A DNA stretch of 64,000 nt, taken from assembly GCA_023418595.1 (NCBI GenBank), contig JAEZZI010000026.1, positions 186,001 to 250,000 of the forward strand, in the 5' to 3' direction. The notes under the pieces are model-generated. The model worked only from the letters and a program-made list of their open reading frames with translations. It was not told where the DNA came from and searched no databases. The stretch comes from Pseudomonadota bacterium. Its GTDB lineage: Bacteria > Pseudomonadota > Alphaproteobacteria > Sphingomonadales > Sphingomonadaceae. The position numbers and the translations under genes were made by a program. Positions 42,485 through 51,561 of the stretch are shown here, one piece after another (positions within the stretch are counted from its first letter, which is position 1; each line of letters starts with the position of its first letter).

Positions 42485-43386
42485 CCGAGAAGGCCAGCGC
42501 GCGCGCCGAGCGCATCGGCAAGGCCAACGCGGCCTTCCGCAAGATCAGGATCGACTATCCGCCGATGACCGCGGCAATCGAGGTCATCGAGGAGCTCCGC
42601 GTCACCACTCGGCACCGGGACGAGGGCGAAGCGTGCGGCGCTATCCTGCTCGACGCCCCCATCGGCACGGGCAAGTCCATGACCCTCGCGACGGCGGCCG
42701 CACATGCGGCCGCCGGAGTCCCGGACGGCCACACGCCGATCCTCGTCGTCCAGATGCCGACCGCCGCAACGACCGACAGCCTCCCCACGGCGATCCTGAA
42801 GGCTCTCGGCCATCCGCGGCCGGACCTCGGCAAGGCCGAGGCGCGGTGGCTCCGCGCGACCGCCGACATACGCCGACGCGGCGTGGAGATCGTCGCCTTC
42901 GACGAGTTCAACCGGGCCGGACGCCGACCGACCATGAGCCGTCCGATCGCCATGGCCATCCGCGAGCACGTCATGGACGCGGGCGTCGCTGCGGTGGCGT
43001 TCGTCGGCACCGCCGAGGCCTCGGTGGTGCTGGGACAGTGCCCCGACATCCTCGACCGCCTCGACGGGGAGATCGACCTCAGTCCGCTCGAATGGAGCGT
43101 GGAGGAGGACCGGGAGCTGTTCGTCCGGTTCGTGGCGGACCTGGACGAGGCCCTGGTCGACGGCGACCTGCTCGACGCGGCGTCCGGTCTTGCCTGCAAG
43201 GAGATCGCCAGGCCGCTGTGCGAGGCTTGCGACGGTCGCCTGCGTCCGCTCATGGGCATCGTCCGGACCGCGATGGGGCTGGCGCTCCGGCGCCATGCGC
43301 CGTCGATCGCGATCGACGACCTTCGGCAGGCCGTCGACGCGTACTCGCTGCGCGCCGGCATCGTCCGTCAGAACCCCTTCTCATGA
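42481..43386 (+). CDS. tnsC: TnsC/TniB-like AAA+ regulator of transposition
   Basis: 301 residues starting in ATGA overlap with tnsB. Walker A is DAPIGTGKSMTLA near 59-67 (Lys65); Walker B is VEIVAFDEFNRAG with Asp141 and Glu142. The Arg-rich sensor section (FVGTAEASVVLGQCPDILDRLD) and a helical C-terminus are typical. TnsC forms ATP-dependent rings that connect target selectors to TnsAB and give target immunity. Its stop overlaps tniQ (ATGA). Size is that of TniB, shorter than E. coli TnsC. Confidence 0.87.
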   Translation: MTEKASARAERIGKANAAFRKIRIDYPPMTAAIEVIEELRVTTRHRDEGEACGAILLDAPIGTGKSMTLATAAAHAAAGVPDGHTPILVVQMPTAATTDSLPTAILKALGHPRPDLGKAEARWLRATADIRRRGVEIVAFDEFNRAGRRPTMSRPIAMAIREHVMDAGVAAVAFVGTAEASVVLGQCPDILDRLDGEIDLSPLEWSVEEDRELFVRFVADLDEALVDGDLLDAASGLACKEIARPLCEACDGRLRPLMGIVRTAMGLALRRHAPSIAIDDLRQAVDAYSLRAGIVRQNPFS

Positions 43387-45215
43387 GGCTCCCCATGGCT
43401 CAGGAAATCAAGGCCCCCTGGCAGGTGAGAGACCTTCATCCCCCGCTTGCCGGAGAATCGGCGGACGGGTTTCTCGCCAGGGTCGCCGCTGCCGAATTCG
43501 CGGTCCGCACGATCGACTTCACCGTCCTCGCGGGCGCCTCGTTCGCGCACCGCGCCGCGCTGTCGCGGCAGGACGCAAAGGGGATCGCAGTCATGGCCGA
43601 CTGCCTGAAGGTCGACGCCGGGGACCTCTCCCGGCGCTGCGTCGTCGAACCCGGCGCCCGACGGCGGGTCTCTTTCTTCGGAGCGTCCCTCGACCGGCTG
43701 CACGTCGCGATGGGCGTCCGCCGGTTCGCGCCCGCCTCGCTCGACCGGTCGGAACACCACCGCGCCCTGTGGACGCTTCGGCCGTTCCCGTTCTGCGAGG
43801 AGACCTGGCAGTTCCTCGTCGAGCGGTGTTCGTCGTGCGACGCCATCCAGCGGTGGAGGTGGACGAACGGGATCGCGCTCTGCGACCGGTGCGCGGAGCC
43901 CCTGAACCGGGCCGCCGCCGACGCCGTGCCGACCGAACTGCGGGACCGGCTCGCTGCCGCGATCGGCATCGCGCATCCCGATCCGGAGCGACGGGCGCAA
44001 TCGCTGTCCCTCCTGCCAGCCGAACTGGCCGGAATCGGCGCCGCAGGGCTGCTCGACCTGCTCTGCGCCGTCGCCGGCGTCGTCGATCCCTCGATTCGCT
44101 GGAACCGGAGCTGCCGACTGATCCACCCGTCGGCACCCGCTCCGGCGACCGCCGCCGCGGTCGCGCAGGCTTGGGATGTCATGAAGGCCTGGCCGAGCGG
44201 CTTCGAGCGGTTGGCCGGCGATCGGCTGGGCCGGCGGGAGGGTCGCTTCGGCGACGGCAACGACGGGGCCACGCTCGACTTTCTGAAACTGCCCGAGCGA
44301 GCGACCCTGCCCACCGACGTCTCGCTGACGATCGAGGACGTCCGGGATCGTCTGCGCTCGAACGCGAACCAGGGCATCCACATCCGATCGGCCGCCGCTC
44401 ATGTCGGCGCCGCCGTGAAGGCCATCTCCGCCGCGCGCCGGCGCGGCGAGATCGCGACCATCTTCCACCTGCAGGCGAACCGGCCGCTGCCGCTGCTCGA
44501 CCGGGGTTCGCTTGAAGCGATGTGGGGCGACCCGCGCGTCCGCTACGTGCAGGCCGCGAACTCGCTCGGCATCACCTATCGCGGCGTCGAGGAGCTCGTC
44601 GTTCTCGGTCGTCTCGAACCCGCGGCCAACCGCCCGCTGGGATCCAGCCAGGCTGCGGTGACCGCCCCCTCGCTCGACCTGCTCGTGGCCTTGCTCCGGA
44701 ACGGTTCGGGATCGGTCCTTAAGCATCCGATGCCGCTTCGCGACGCGATGCGGTTCGCGGGCGCGCGCCTCAAGCCCTGGGGCCTGGTCATCGACGCGAT
44801 GCTGGCCGGCCGCGTCGACTACGTGCTGCGCGACGGCGAAGGGGCTCTTGCCGACTTGATGGAGGTCGATGCCGACGCGGCCATACCCATTGCCCGCGAA
44901 GGCAGCGTCGAATCCGACCGATCGTTCTTCGCGATGATGTCGAAGAGGGATGCCGTCGAGACGCTCAACCTCCATCCTCAGAGGAATCATCCGATCCTGG
45001 CGACCTGGCCCAGCGACCATTCCGCCGCGCAGACCGTGCCGGTCGCCGAGGTGCTCGCCATCGCGCGTCGGCACGTCTCCGCGTCGGAGATCGCGCTCCG
45101 GCTTTCGCTCCCGTCGAATTCGGTCAGGAGGGCGTGCCGCGAGAAGGGGATTCGTCGTCTGTCAGACGCCGGCTACGACCGGGAAGCGTTCGATCGAGCC
45201 TTTCCCCATTCCTGA
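43383..45215 (+). CDS. tniQ: TniQ/TnsD-like target-selection protein
   Basis: 610 residues, ATG 43383. The N-terminal TniQ zinc-finger region reads FPFCEETWQFLVERCSSCDAIQRWRW then IALCDRCAEPLN: Cys138, Cys149, Cys152, Cys167 and Cys170. Later parts have HTH-like units (HVGAAVKAISAARRRGEIATIF, SLGITYRGVEELVVLGRLEP, ASEIALRLSLPSNSVRRACREKGI). In Tn7 TnsD/TniQ reads a fixed attachment site; in other systems TniQ links to a guide. No attachment site (such as glmS) is seen here, so the recognition site is unknown. The long C-terminus (about 440 residues beyond zinc) suits TnsD-type direct DNA reading. Confidence 0.8.
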   Translation: MRLPMAQEIKAPWQVRDLHPPLAGESADGFLARVAAAEFAVRTIDFTVLAGASFAHRAALSRQDAKGIAVMADCLKVDAGDLSRRCVVEPGARRRVSFFGASLDRLHVAMGVRRFAPASLDRSEHHRALWTLRPFPFCEETWQFLVERCSSCDAIQRWRWTNGIALCDRCAEPLNRAAADAVPTELRDRLAAAIGIAHPDPERRAQSLSLLPAELAGIGAAGLLDLLCAVAGVVDPSIRWNRSCRLIHPSAPAPATAAAVAQAWDVMKAWPSGFERLAGDRLGRREGRFGDGNDGATLDFLKLPERATLPTDVSLTIEDVRDRLRSNANQGIHIRSAAAHVGAAVKAISAARRRGEIATIFHLQANRPLPLLDRGSLEAMWGDPRVRYVQAANSLGITYRGVEELVVLGRLEPAANRPLGSSQAAVTAPSLDLLVALLRNGSGSVLKHPMPLRDAMRFAGARLKPWGLVIDAMLAGRVDYVLRDGEGALADLMEVDADAAIPIAREGSVESDRSFFAMMSKRDAVETLNLHPQRNHPILATWPSDHSAAQTVPVAEVLAIARRHVSASEIALRLSLPSNSVRRACREKGIRRLSDAGYDREAFDRAFPHS

Positions 45216-45403
45216 ACGAACCTACGATGGAGAGCCCGAAGCCGAGCTGAAGACCGATCAGAACGTCCGGACTTCACAGAGCGAGATTGCAGCTCTATCG
45301 AAGCGCTGCGTGCCAGCCGATTCGTGCAAGTCGCACGCAACCAAAAGGCCATGGCAGCGGTTAATCCTTGAACTATCGTTGTTATTTGAGAATCAACTTT
45401 CTG

Positions 45404-45432
45404 TTGAAAAAGCGTCGATCCGTGCATATTGT
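45404..45432 (+). promoter_or_regulatory. Predicted sigma-70 promoter for the HTH gene
   Basis: TTGAAA at 45404-45409, a spacer of exactly 17 bases, then TATTGT at 45427-45432. It sits in an AT-rich patch 40 bases upstream of the ATG at 45472. Confidence 0.6.
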
Positions 45433-45471
45433 TTACCTGTTGCCGCTATGCAGGCAATGAAGGAGCTGAAA

Positions 45472-45831
45472 ATGACGAACGTTGCACCCCCCTCTCGATC
45501 CGCCGCTCAGACGGTGTTCGACATCGCGGACCTGCTCGTTCTCGTGGAGCGCGTGAGGGCTCAGATGGTGCCGGCTCTCGAGGAGCTGGTGTCCAAGCTT
45601 GAGGCTGCGGCCGCAAGCGAGGCCGAGCTAGATTTCGGCGGTCTCGTGAAGGCAGCGCAGCAGCTGCTTGAGCTGGACGACACCGACATGGCGCGCGCAC
45701 TCAACGTGTCACGCCCGACCATCGGTCGTTGGATCCGCGGCGTGTCATCGCCGCATCCCCTGACCCGACAGGCGATCTGCGGCGCTCTCGTCAAGAAGGC
45801 GCGTGGCAAGATCAAGCTCCTGCAGAGCTAA
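45472..45831 (+). CDS. Helix-turn-helix regulator next to the tns operon
   Basis: 119 residues. The ATG at 45472 follows AAGGAG at 45460-45465; two in-frame ATGs upstream (45448, 45457) are less well placed. An N-terminal helical region (DIADLLVLVERVRAQMVPALEELVSKLEAA) may dimerise. The HTH follows: AAQQLLELDDTDMARALNVSRPTIGRWIRGVSSPHPLTRQAI, with the Cro-like 'S..TI.RW..G...P' turn. It ends KIKLLQS. It probably regulates neighbouring transposition or cargo genes, having its own strong promoter. Confidence 0.7.
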   Translation: MTNVAPPSRSAAQTVFDIADLLVLVERVRAQMVPALEELVSKLEAAAASEAELDFGGLVKAAQQLLELDDTDMARALNVSRPTIGRWIRGVSSPHPLTRQAICGALVKKARGKIKLLQS

Positions 45832-45910
45832 TCACCGACGCGTTGCGCGAGCCAATTCATTAAGTTACCTCCGCCGGCCCGGTGAAGATGCCGGACCGAC
45901 GGGGGCAGAC

Positions 45911-46552
45911 TTGACGACAACCTTTCGCATAGTGGACACATCCGAGGTAGGGCGCGCTCACGCATGGCACTCCGGCTTCGCCGCCGCCAACGACGCCATC
46001 TTTCCCCGGACCGAAAAGGCCTTCTTCGATCTGACGCTAGACCGGAACGTCTGGTGCGCAATCACCGACGATGACGAGATCGTCGGCATGTCATACGCGA
46101 AGGTCAGCGACGACGAGACGGAAGTGGAGGTCGGCGGCCTCATGGTCTCCGCGAAGACGCGAGGGCGCGGCATAGGCGATCTGATGATGCGCCTGCCCCT
46201 CATCCACTTCCTTGTCACGGAACGGCCGCTCCGCTGGGAGAGGCCCCCGGCGATCGTCGCTCACGCCCTCGCGGGAAACGAAATGCCGCGCCGGATCATC
46301 ACCCGTGCCGGCTTCGAGTTCCACGAGGAGGTGTGCATCCCGCCCGGAGTGCTGCCCGGACTCCGGACCGGACCCGATGGAATGGTCCACGGCGACGAAT
46401 ACCATCTCAAGATCCCGGACGCGCTCTTGGACCTGGCCCAGTGGCTGGACGAGTGGAGCGACGTCCTTCGGGATGGTTCGCCCGCTCGAATCACGATGCT
46501 CGAGGGGGAATCCATCGCCGACTGGGCAACCGTCTTGCGCTCGATGGCATGA
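45911..46552 (+). CDS. GNAT-family N-acetyltransferase
   Basis: 213 residues from TTG 45911. The acetyl-CoA site is visible: VGGLMVSAKTRGRGIGDLMMRLPL, with RGRGIG matching the R/Q-x-x-G-x-G/A P-loop of motif A. Before it is WCAITDDDEIVGMSYAKVS (strands beta2-beta3) and after it VAHALAGNEMPRRIITRAGFEF (motif B helix-strand 'N..M..I..RAGF'). Substrate is unknown; it lacks the sure signs of known antibiotic or histone types. It closes the second island; about 540 bases follow before the next gene. Confidence 0.75.
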   Translation: MTTTFRIVDTSEVGRAHAWHSGFAAANDAIFPRTEKAFFDLTLDRNVWCAITDDDEIVGMSYAKVSDDETEVEVGGLMVSAKTRGRGIGDLMMRLPLIHFLVTERPLRWERPPAIVAHALAGNEMPRRIITRAGFEFHEEVCIPPGVLPGLRTGPDGMVHGDEYHLKIPDALLDLAQWLDEWSDVLRDGSPARITMLEGESIADWATVLRSMA

Positions 46553-47088
46553 TTCAGCTTGGTCCGCCTTGCTAGACGCTTCCCGACAAGCGATCCGTCG
46601 CCTGATCCAAGATCTGCCCTAAAGGCCTCCGCGCTGATCAAAAGATCGCAAGTCCTCCGCACCCGCGAGCCCTGCTCACGATCGGAGAAGCCAAGCGCCC
46701 GATGCCGACCCTAAGCCCTTGGTATCGGACGATCGGGCAAACTCGTGAGAAAAACGGCTCACTACGGGCAAGGATGATGACGCGGTCAACTGTTGCGGAT
46801 TTGCCAACGCTTGGCGATGCGGGCAAACCCTTCTGCAAAGGGACAATTTTTCCCGACATCGCTGACACAGGATCCCGGCTGGAGAAGACGGTTTGTGACG
46901 CTTGCGTTACGCCATGATTGCGCGACCGTGACGATTGCGCTTCAGAAAAAAGACAATAAAATTCTACAAATTACAGTTGATCCGTAACTTCGTGTCACAC
47001 GACTCTCACAATCGAACCCTAGAGGCCCGTTCGGACGGGGCGCGGCTTGCGAGTCGCGACGCCCGCGACAGCAAAGGGGCAAGGTTCG
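46553..47088. other. Intergenic region before the lipoprotein gene; Pho-box-like site at its end
   Basis: About 536 bases. No gene is supported. Three CGGGCAA-like words (near 46734, 46765, 46820) may be transposon-end repeats, but no matching left end was found. The AT-rich section near 46940-46980 and the Pho-like site at 46993-47010 form the probable promoter of the lipoprotein gene. Confidence 0.45.
46993..47010 (+). promoter_or_regulatory. Putative Pho box (two 7-bp repeats)
   Basis: TGTCACA at 46993-46999 and TCTCACA at 47004-47010 are direct repeats with a 4-base spacer, the PHO-box design (consensus CTGTCAT). It lies about 80 bases upstream of the lipoprotein start and supports PhoB control. 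Confidence 0.45.
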
Positions 47089-48627
47089 ATGAAGCGTTTC
47101 TCTACAATTCTGCTCGCGAGTTCGGCGATCGCACTGACGGCATGCAATGGCGCGGCGGATATCGCATCGCCGGGTGAAGGCGTAATCGTGGTGCCGGCGC
47201 CGACGCCTGCGCCCACTCCCACACCAACGCCGACCCCGACGCCGACGCCAGGTGAAGGAACGCCGGCCGCCAGCTGCCCGCAGGGCTTCACCGATCGCGG
47301 CGTCATCGCCAATCGCCGCAATTGTGAAATCAGCGGACGCATCAGCAGCAATCTCGCCATCGCCAACCTGCCCGGCACGATCTATTCGCTCGCCGGTCGC
47401 GTCGATGTCGGCACCGATGTCGGCGGCGACGGTTCGGCAGCCGGTGGCCAGTCGGTCACGCTGACGATCGATCCGGGCGTGGTGATCTTCGCCTCGTCGG
47501 GCCTCGACTTCCTGGTCGTCAACCGCGGTTCGCGGATCAATGCCGAGGGCACCGCGACCCGCCCGATCATCTTCACCTCGCGTCAGAACGTCACCGGCAC
47601 CGCGACCGACAATTCGCAAGGACATTGGGGCGGCGTCGTGCTGCTCGGCCGGGCGCCGATTTCCGACTGTCTGTCGGGTGCGGTCGGCGGCAGCGCCAAT
47701 TGCCAGCAACAGGTCGAAGGCGCGACCAACGCGCTTTATGGCGGCGCGATCGCCAACGACAATTCGGGCGTCTTCCGCTATGTCCAGATCCGTTATTCGG
47801 GGTTCGAGATCGCGCCGGGCAACGAGCTTCAGGGGCTGACGCTGGGCGGCGTGGGATCGGGCACGACGATTGACCATGTCCATGTCCACAACAGCTCGGA
47901 CGACGGCATCGAGATCTTCGGCGGTCGCGTCAATCTCAAGAACCTGATCATCACCGGTGCCGACGACGACACCTATGATACCGATCTGGGGTATAAGGGC
48001 TTCACCCAGTTCATGATCGGCGTGCAGCGCGCAGGCGGCAATTCGGGCGACGCGATGATCGAGGCCGATTCGAACGGCAACGAGGACGCACTGCCGCGCC
48101 AGAATACGCGGTTGGCCAACTTCACCTTCGTCCATCGCTCGACGCTGGCGGCTTCGGTCAATGCGATCCTGCTGCGCGGTGCGACGGATTATTCACTGAT
48201 CAACGGGGTGGTCACGACCCCGCGCATCTGTCTCGACGTCGATGGCGCAGGCACGGTTCGCGCGGCGGACGCGGCGCTCGACGATGTCGGCCCGCCGGTC
48301 GTGCAGTCGGTGGTGATGAGCTGCGGCCAGGGCGCATTCAATGATGACGGCAACGTCACGGTGGCCCAGATCCAGGCGTTCTTCAACGCGGGCGCGAACA
48401 ATAATTCGGCGTTCACCTCCAGCCTGACCGACGTGTTCGTCAACGGCCCGAACGAGCGCGCGGTGACGCCGTTCAACGCATCGACGCTCAGCTCGTTCTT
48501 CGTAAACACCAGCTATATCGGCGCGGTCCGCGATGCGTCGGACACCTGGTATCGCGGCTGGAGCTGCGACTCGGCGACCGCCAGCTTCGGTTCGAACGCG
48601 GCCTGCACCGCGCTGCCGACCACCTAA
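47089..48627 (+). CDS. Beta-helix-like surface lipoprotein, partner of the TonB receptor
   Basis: 512 residues. The signal peptide MKRFSTILLASSAIALTAC has a lipobox (LTAC, Cys19), then a Pro-Thr repeat linker (PTPAPTPTPT...). The rest is a long series of short strands and Gly/Asn turns (LTIDPGVVIFASSGLDFLVV, TTIDHVHVHNSSDDGIEIFGGRVNLKNLIITGADDDTYD), like a right-handed beta-helix. The C-terminus has CDS...C. This family is typically encoded just before a TonB receptor in sphingomonads and near type II secretion genes; its ligand is not known. A hairpin terminator follows the stop. A possible Pho box precedes it. Confidence 0.72.
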   Translation: MKRFSTILLASSAIALTACNGAADIASPGEGVIVVPAPTPAPTPTPTPTPTPTPGEGTPAASCPQGFTDRGVIANRRNCEISGRISSNLAIANLPGTIYSLAGRVDVGTDVGGDGSAAGGQSVTLTIDPGVVIFASSGLDFLVVNRGSRINAEGTATRPIIFTSRQNVTGTATDNSQGHWGGVVLLGRAPISDCLSGAVGGSANCQQQVEGATNALYGGAIANDNSGVFRYVQIRYSGFEIAPGNELQGLTLGGVGSGTTIDHVHVHNSSDDGIEIFGGRVNLKNLIITGADDDTYDTDLGYKGFTQFMIGVQRAGGNSGDAMIEADSNGNEDALPRQNTRLANFTFVHRSTLAASVNAILLRGATDYSLINGVVTTPRICLDVDGAGTVRAADAALDDVGPPVVQSVVMSCGQGAFNDDGNVTVAQIQAFFNAGANNNSAFTSSLTDVFVNGPNERAVTPFNASTLSSFFVNTSYIGAVRDASDTWYRGWSCDSATASFGSNAACTALPTT

Positions 48628-48644
48628 ACCGGCCAATGGAGAGG

Positions 48645-48678
48645 GGGGCGGCGGCGCGCGAATATGCGCCGCCGCCCC
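48645..48678 (+). terminator. Stem-loop between lipoprotein and TonB receptor genes
   Basis: A 13-bp GC stem (48645-48657 with 48666-48678) around an 8-base loop, followed by TTG. It is a partial terminator or attenuator and probably lowers receptor expression relative to the lipoprotein. Confidence 0.65.
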
Positions 48679-48721
48679 TTGTCCGATCATGACAGTTCAG
48701 TTTTTCGGGGGTTCTTGAGAC

Positions 48722-51409
48722 ATGAAAAAGCCGCTCGCGCTCGTCGGCGCGCTGCTCGTCGGCACTGCGCTCGTCGCGCCAGCCGCGTTGGCGCAAACCG
48801 CACCGCCGGTGGGGTCGACCCCGGTCGATGCGCAGGATGCCGAGTCCGCGGAAGGCCAGGCTACGCCAGAAATATCCGCGCCGGGCGCCGATGGCACCGA
48901 GATAACCGTGACCGGACGGTTCGTCCCCGACGTGGTGCGCTCCACGCCGCAGATCGTCTCGCTCTTGTCGAGCGAGGACATTGCGCGCACCGGCGACGGC
49001 GACATCGCCGGATCGCTGGAGCGCGTGACGGGTCTGTCGGTCGTCGGCAACGGTTTCGTCTATGTCCGCGGGCTGGGCGACCGCTATTCGCTGGCGCTGC
49101 TCAACGGATCGCCGCTGCCTTCGCCAGAGCCGCTCAAGCGGGTCGTTCCGCTCGACCTGTTCCCGACCAGCCTAGTGTCGTCGGTGCTGGTGCAAAAGAG
49201 CTTTTCACCGGGCTATCCCGGTGAATTCGGCGGCGGCGTCATCAACCTGACCACGACCGCGATCCCTGAAAAAACCTTCTTCACCGTCGGGGGCAGCATT
49301 TCGGGCGACACCTTCACCACCGACAATGTCGGCTACACCTATTTCGGGTCGGACACCGATATCCTCGGCTATGACGACGGCGCGCGGTCGATCACCGGCG
49401 CGTTCGGCGATGCGTTTCGTTCGGGCAATCTCATCACATCGGGCGCGAATTTCACGACCCGCGACATTCAGGACATTGCCGCCAGCTTTACCAACTCGGC
49501 GACCTCGGTCGTTCAGCGCAACAAGTTCATCCCGCCCAATTTCGCCGCCGATTTTGCGATGGGGTCATCGACCTATTGGGGCGATGTGCGCGTCGGCGCG
49601 ATCGCAGCAGCGGGCTATTCGAACAGCTGGCAGACGCGCGAGGCGGTGCAGCAAATCTCGCAAGGCTTTGCAGGCGACGCCCTCAACCCCGACGTCGATT
49701 TCGTGTCGGTGCGCACCGACAACCGGGTCGTCGTCAACGGCCTGCTCGGCGCGGGCGTCGAATTTGGCGAACATCAGATTCGCCTGACCAACCTCTATAT
49801 CCACGACACGCTGAAACAGGCGCGCATCGCGACCGGTTTCGACCGTGCCGCGATCGGCGAGACGCCGGTGCTGACCCAGAACACCGCCTGGTTCGAACGC
49901 GAGCTGCGCAACACGCAATTGGTGGGCGAATTCGAGTTCGGCGATATCAGCATCGATCTGCGCGGCGCCAATGGCCGCTCACGTCGCAACGCGCCCTATG
50001 AGCGGTCGTTCAGCTATCTGTTCGATGAAAGCGTCGGCGATTACGTCAACAATCTGCGGTCGGGCGGGCAGAATGCGCGCATCACCTTCAGCGACCTCAA
50101 TGAGACGATCTGGTCGGGCGGCGCGGACGTGACGTGGCGGCTGCCGACTGCGCTCAGCGCGTCGGTGACCGCGGGCTATGCCTATACCGACACGGTGCGC
50201 GATGCCTATCGCCGGGAATTCCGCTTCCTGCCCGAAGGCGATTTGCCCTTGGCGGTCGCGCAGCAGCGGCCCGATTTCCTCCTGAGCGATTTCAACATCT
50301 ACACCTATGGCATCGGCATCACCGAAACCTCGGGCCAGACGGGTTCCGCGGCGTATGAAGCAGGCTTGCGCACCCATGCGGGCTATGTGCAGGCGAATGT
50401 CGAGTTCGTGCCCGGTCTGTCGGCGAATTTCGGGGTCCGATACGAGGATGGCCGCCAATATGTGACGCCGATCGACCTGTTCGGAAGCGGTGCGGGCGGC
50501 ATCACCACCACGCAGATCCAGAACGACTATTGGCTGCCCGCGGCGACCATTACCTGGAACTTCGCCGACGACATGCAACTGCGCGCCAACGCGTCGAAGA
50601 CGATCGCGCGCCCGCAATTCCGCGAGCTGGCGTTCCAGCTCTATCAGGACACCGAATCGGATCGCCAGTTTTTCGGTAACCCGTTCCTGGTCGACAGCGA
50701 GCTGTTCAATGCGGAAGTTCGCTACGAATGGTATTTCGGTCGCGATCAGCGGTTCAGCCTCGCGGGATTCTACAAGAAGATCGAGAACCCGATCGAGCAG
50801 TTCGCTTTCCTGACCGCGGGCAACCTCCAGACCAGCTTCGCCAACGCGCCCGAAGCCGATCTCTATGGGGCCGAGGTCGAGGTGCAGAAATATGTGCCGC
50901 TCGACACGTTGGGCGGCTTCTTCCTGCCGCGCCGCCTCGTCCTCATCGGCAACTACACCTATTCCAAGTCGGAGATTAAGGTCGGGGCGGATGACGAGGT
51001 GATCTTCTCGACCGGCGGTGTGCTGCCCGCGGCGGATTTCTTCCGTTCGGGCGCACCGCTCACCGGCCAGTCGGAGCATATCGCTAACGTCCAGATCGGC
51101 CTTGAGGATACCGAACGGCTGTCGCAACAGACGCTGATCCTCAACTACGCGAGCGACCGGGTGACCAATCGCGGCCCCGCAGGCACGCCGCAACAGCCCG
51201 ACATCGTCGAGCGGCCCGGCCTGCGGCTCGACTTCGTCGCGCGTCAGGGCGTGCAGCTGATGGGCAGCGAGATCGAGCTGAAGTTCGAGGCCCGCAACCT
51301 GACGGGGCAGAAATATGAGGAATTCCAGGAAGCGGGCGATTCGCGGATCGACATCAACACCTATGATGTCGGCACGCGTTTCTCGGTCGGCGCTTCGGTA
51401 AAGTTCTAA
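48722..51409 (+). CDS. TonB-dependent outer-membrane receptor
   Basis: 895 residues. A signal peptide (MKKPLALVGALLVGTALVAPAALA) precedes the plug domain (EITVTGRFVPDVV, then VYVRGLGDRYSLALLNGSPLPSPEPLKRVVPLDLFP and VLVQKSFSPGYPGEFGGGVINLTT). The barrel covers the rest, with the typical last strands ending in GTRFSVGASVKF (C-terminal Phe). 'VRGLGDRYS..LNG..LPSPEP..R.VPLDLFP' marks the receptor subtype common in sphingomonads. It imports an unidentified ligand with energy from TonB-ExbBD. Together with the beta-helix lipoprotein before it, and under possible phosphate control, it may take up a phosphorus compound; this is inference. Confidence 0.9.
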   Translation: MKKPLALVGALLVGTALVAPAALAQTAPPVGSTPVDAQDAESAEGQATPEISAPGADGTEITVTGRFVPDVVRSTPQIVSLLSSEDIARTGDGDIAGSLERVTGLSVVGNGFVYVRGLGDRYSLALLNGSPLPSPEPLKRVVPLDLFPTSLVSSVLVQKSFSPGYPGEFGGGVINLTTTAIPEKTFFTVGGSISGDTFTTDNVGYTYFGSDTDILGYDDGARSITGAFGDAFRSGNLITSGANFTTRDIQDIAASFTNSATSVVQRNKFIPPNFAADFAMGSSTYWGDVRVGAIAAAGYSNSWQTREAVQQISQGFAGDALNPDVDFVSVRTDNRVVVNGLLGAGVEFGEHQIRLTNLYIHDTLKQARIATGFDRAAIGETPVLTQNTAWFERELRNTQLVGEFEFGDISIDLRGANGRSRRNAPYERSFSYLFDESVGDYVNNLRSGGQNARITFSDLNETIWSGGADVTWRLPTALSASVTAGYAYTDTVRDAYRREFRFLPEGDLPLAVAQQRPDFLLSDFNIYTYGIGITETSGQTGSAAYEAGLRTHAGYVQANVEFVPGLSANFGVRYEDGRQYVTPIDLFGSGAGGITTTQIQNDYWLPAATITWNFADDMQLRANASKTIARPQFRELAFQLYQDTESDRQFFGNPFLVDSELFNAEVRYEWYFGRDQRFSLAGFYKKIENPIEQFAFLTAGNLQTSFANAPEADLYGAEVEVQKYVPLDTLGGFFLPRRLVLIGNYTYSKSEIKVGADDEVIFSTGGVLPAADFFRSGAPLTGQSEHIANVQIGLEDTERLSQQTLILNYASDRVTNRGPAGTPQQPDIVERPGLRLDFVARQGVQLMGSEIELKFEARNLTGQKYEEFQEAGDSRIDINTYDVGTRFSVGASVKF

Positions 51410-51427
51410 CCCCCCCGCCTGCCGCGT

Positions 51428-51452
51428 CCGGCCCCGAATGTAGCGGGGCCGG
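51428..51452 (+). terminator. Rho-independent terminator after the TonB receptor
   Basis: A 9-bp stem CCGGCCCCG/CGGGGCCGG (51428-51436 and 51444-51452) with a 7-base loop; CCTTTTAT follows 10 bases later. It separates the receptor unit from the T2SS operon. Confidence 0.7.
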
Positions 51453-51478
51453 GCGCGGTGCCTTTTATGGCGGCGCGA

Positions 51479-51518
51479 CCGTAACAAACCCGTCATCCAG
51501 CCGTCACCGGGCCGTCTC
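51479..51518 (+). promoter_or_regulatory. Tandem Pho-box-like repeats upstream of gspC
   Basis: Four direct repeats with an exact 11-bp period: CCGTAAC (51479), CCGTCAT (51490), CCGTCAC (51501) and CCGTCTC (51512), each separated by 4 bases. This is the PHO-box geometry (7-bp repeats, 4-bp spacers). It lies 44 bases upstream of the gspC ATG and suggests the secretion operon is induced by phosphate starvation. Confidence 0.7.
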
Positions 51519-51561
51519 CGAATCGCCCTAGAGCGTTCGCATCGCAACAGGGCGGGGTTTC

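Noticed and set aside
43368..45074. A 568-residue minus-strand frame
   Set aside because: Antisense of tniQ; no start signal and no motif.
46553..47088. Right end of the Tn7-like element
   Set aside because: CGGGCAA words recur, but no inverted partner or 5-bp target duplication was found on the left, so element ends are not called.
49979..51547. A 522-residue minus-strand frame
   Set aside because: Antisense of the TonB receptor, running through its terminator; low-complexity Arg/Ile/Asp composition.
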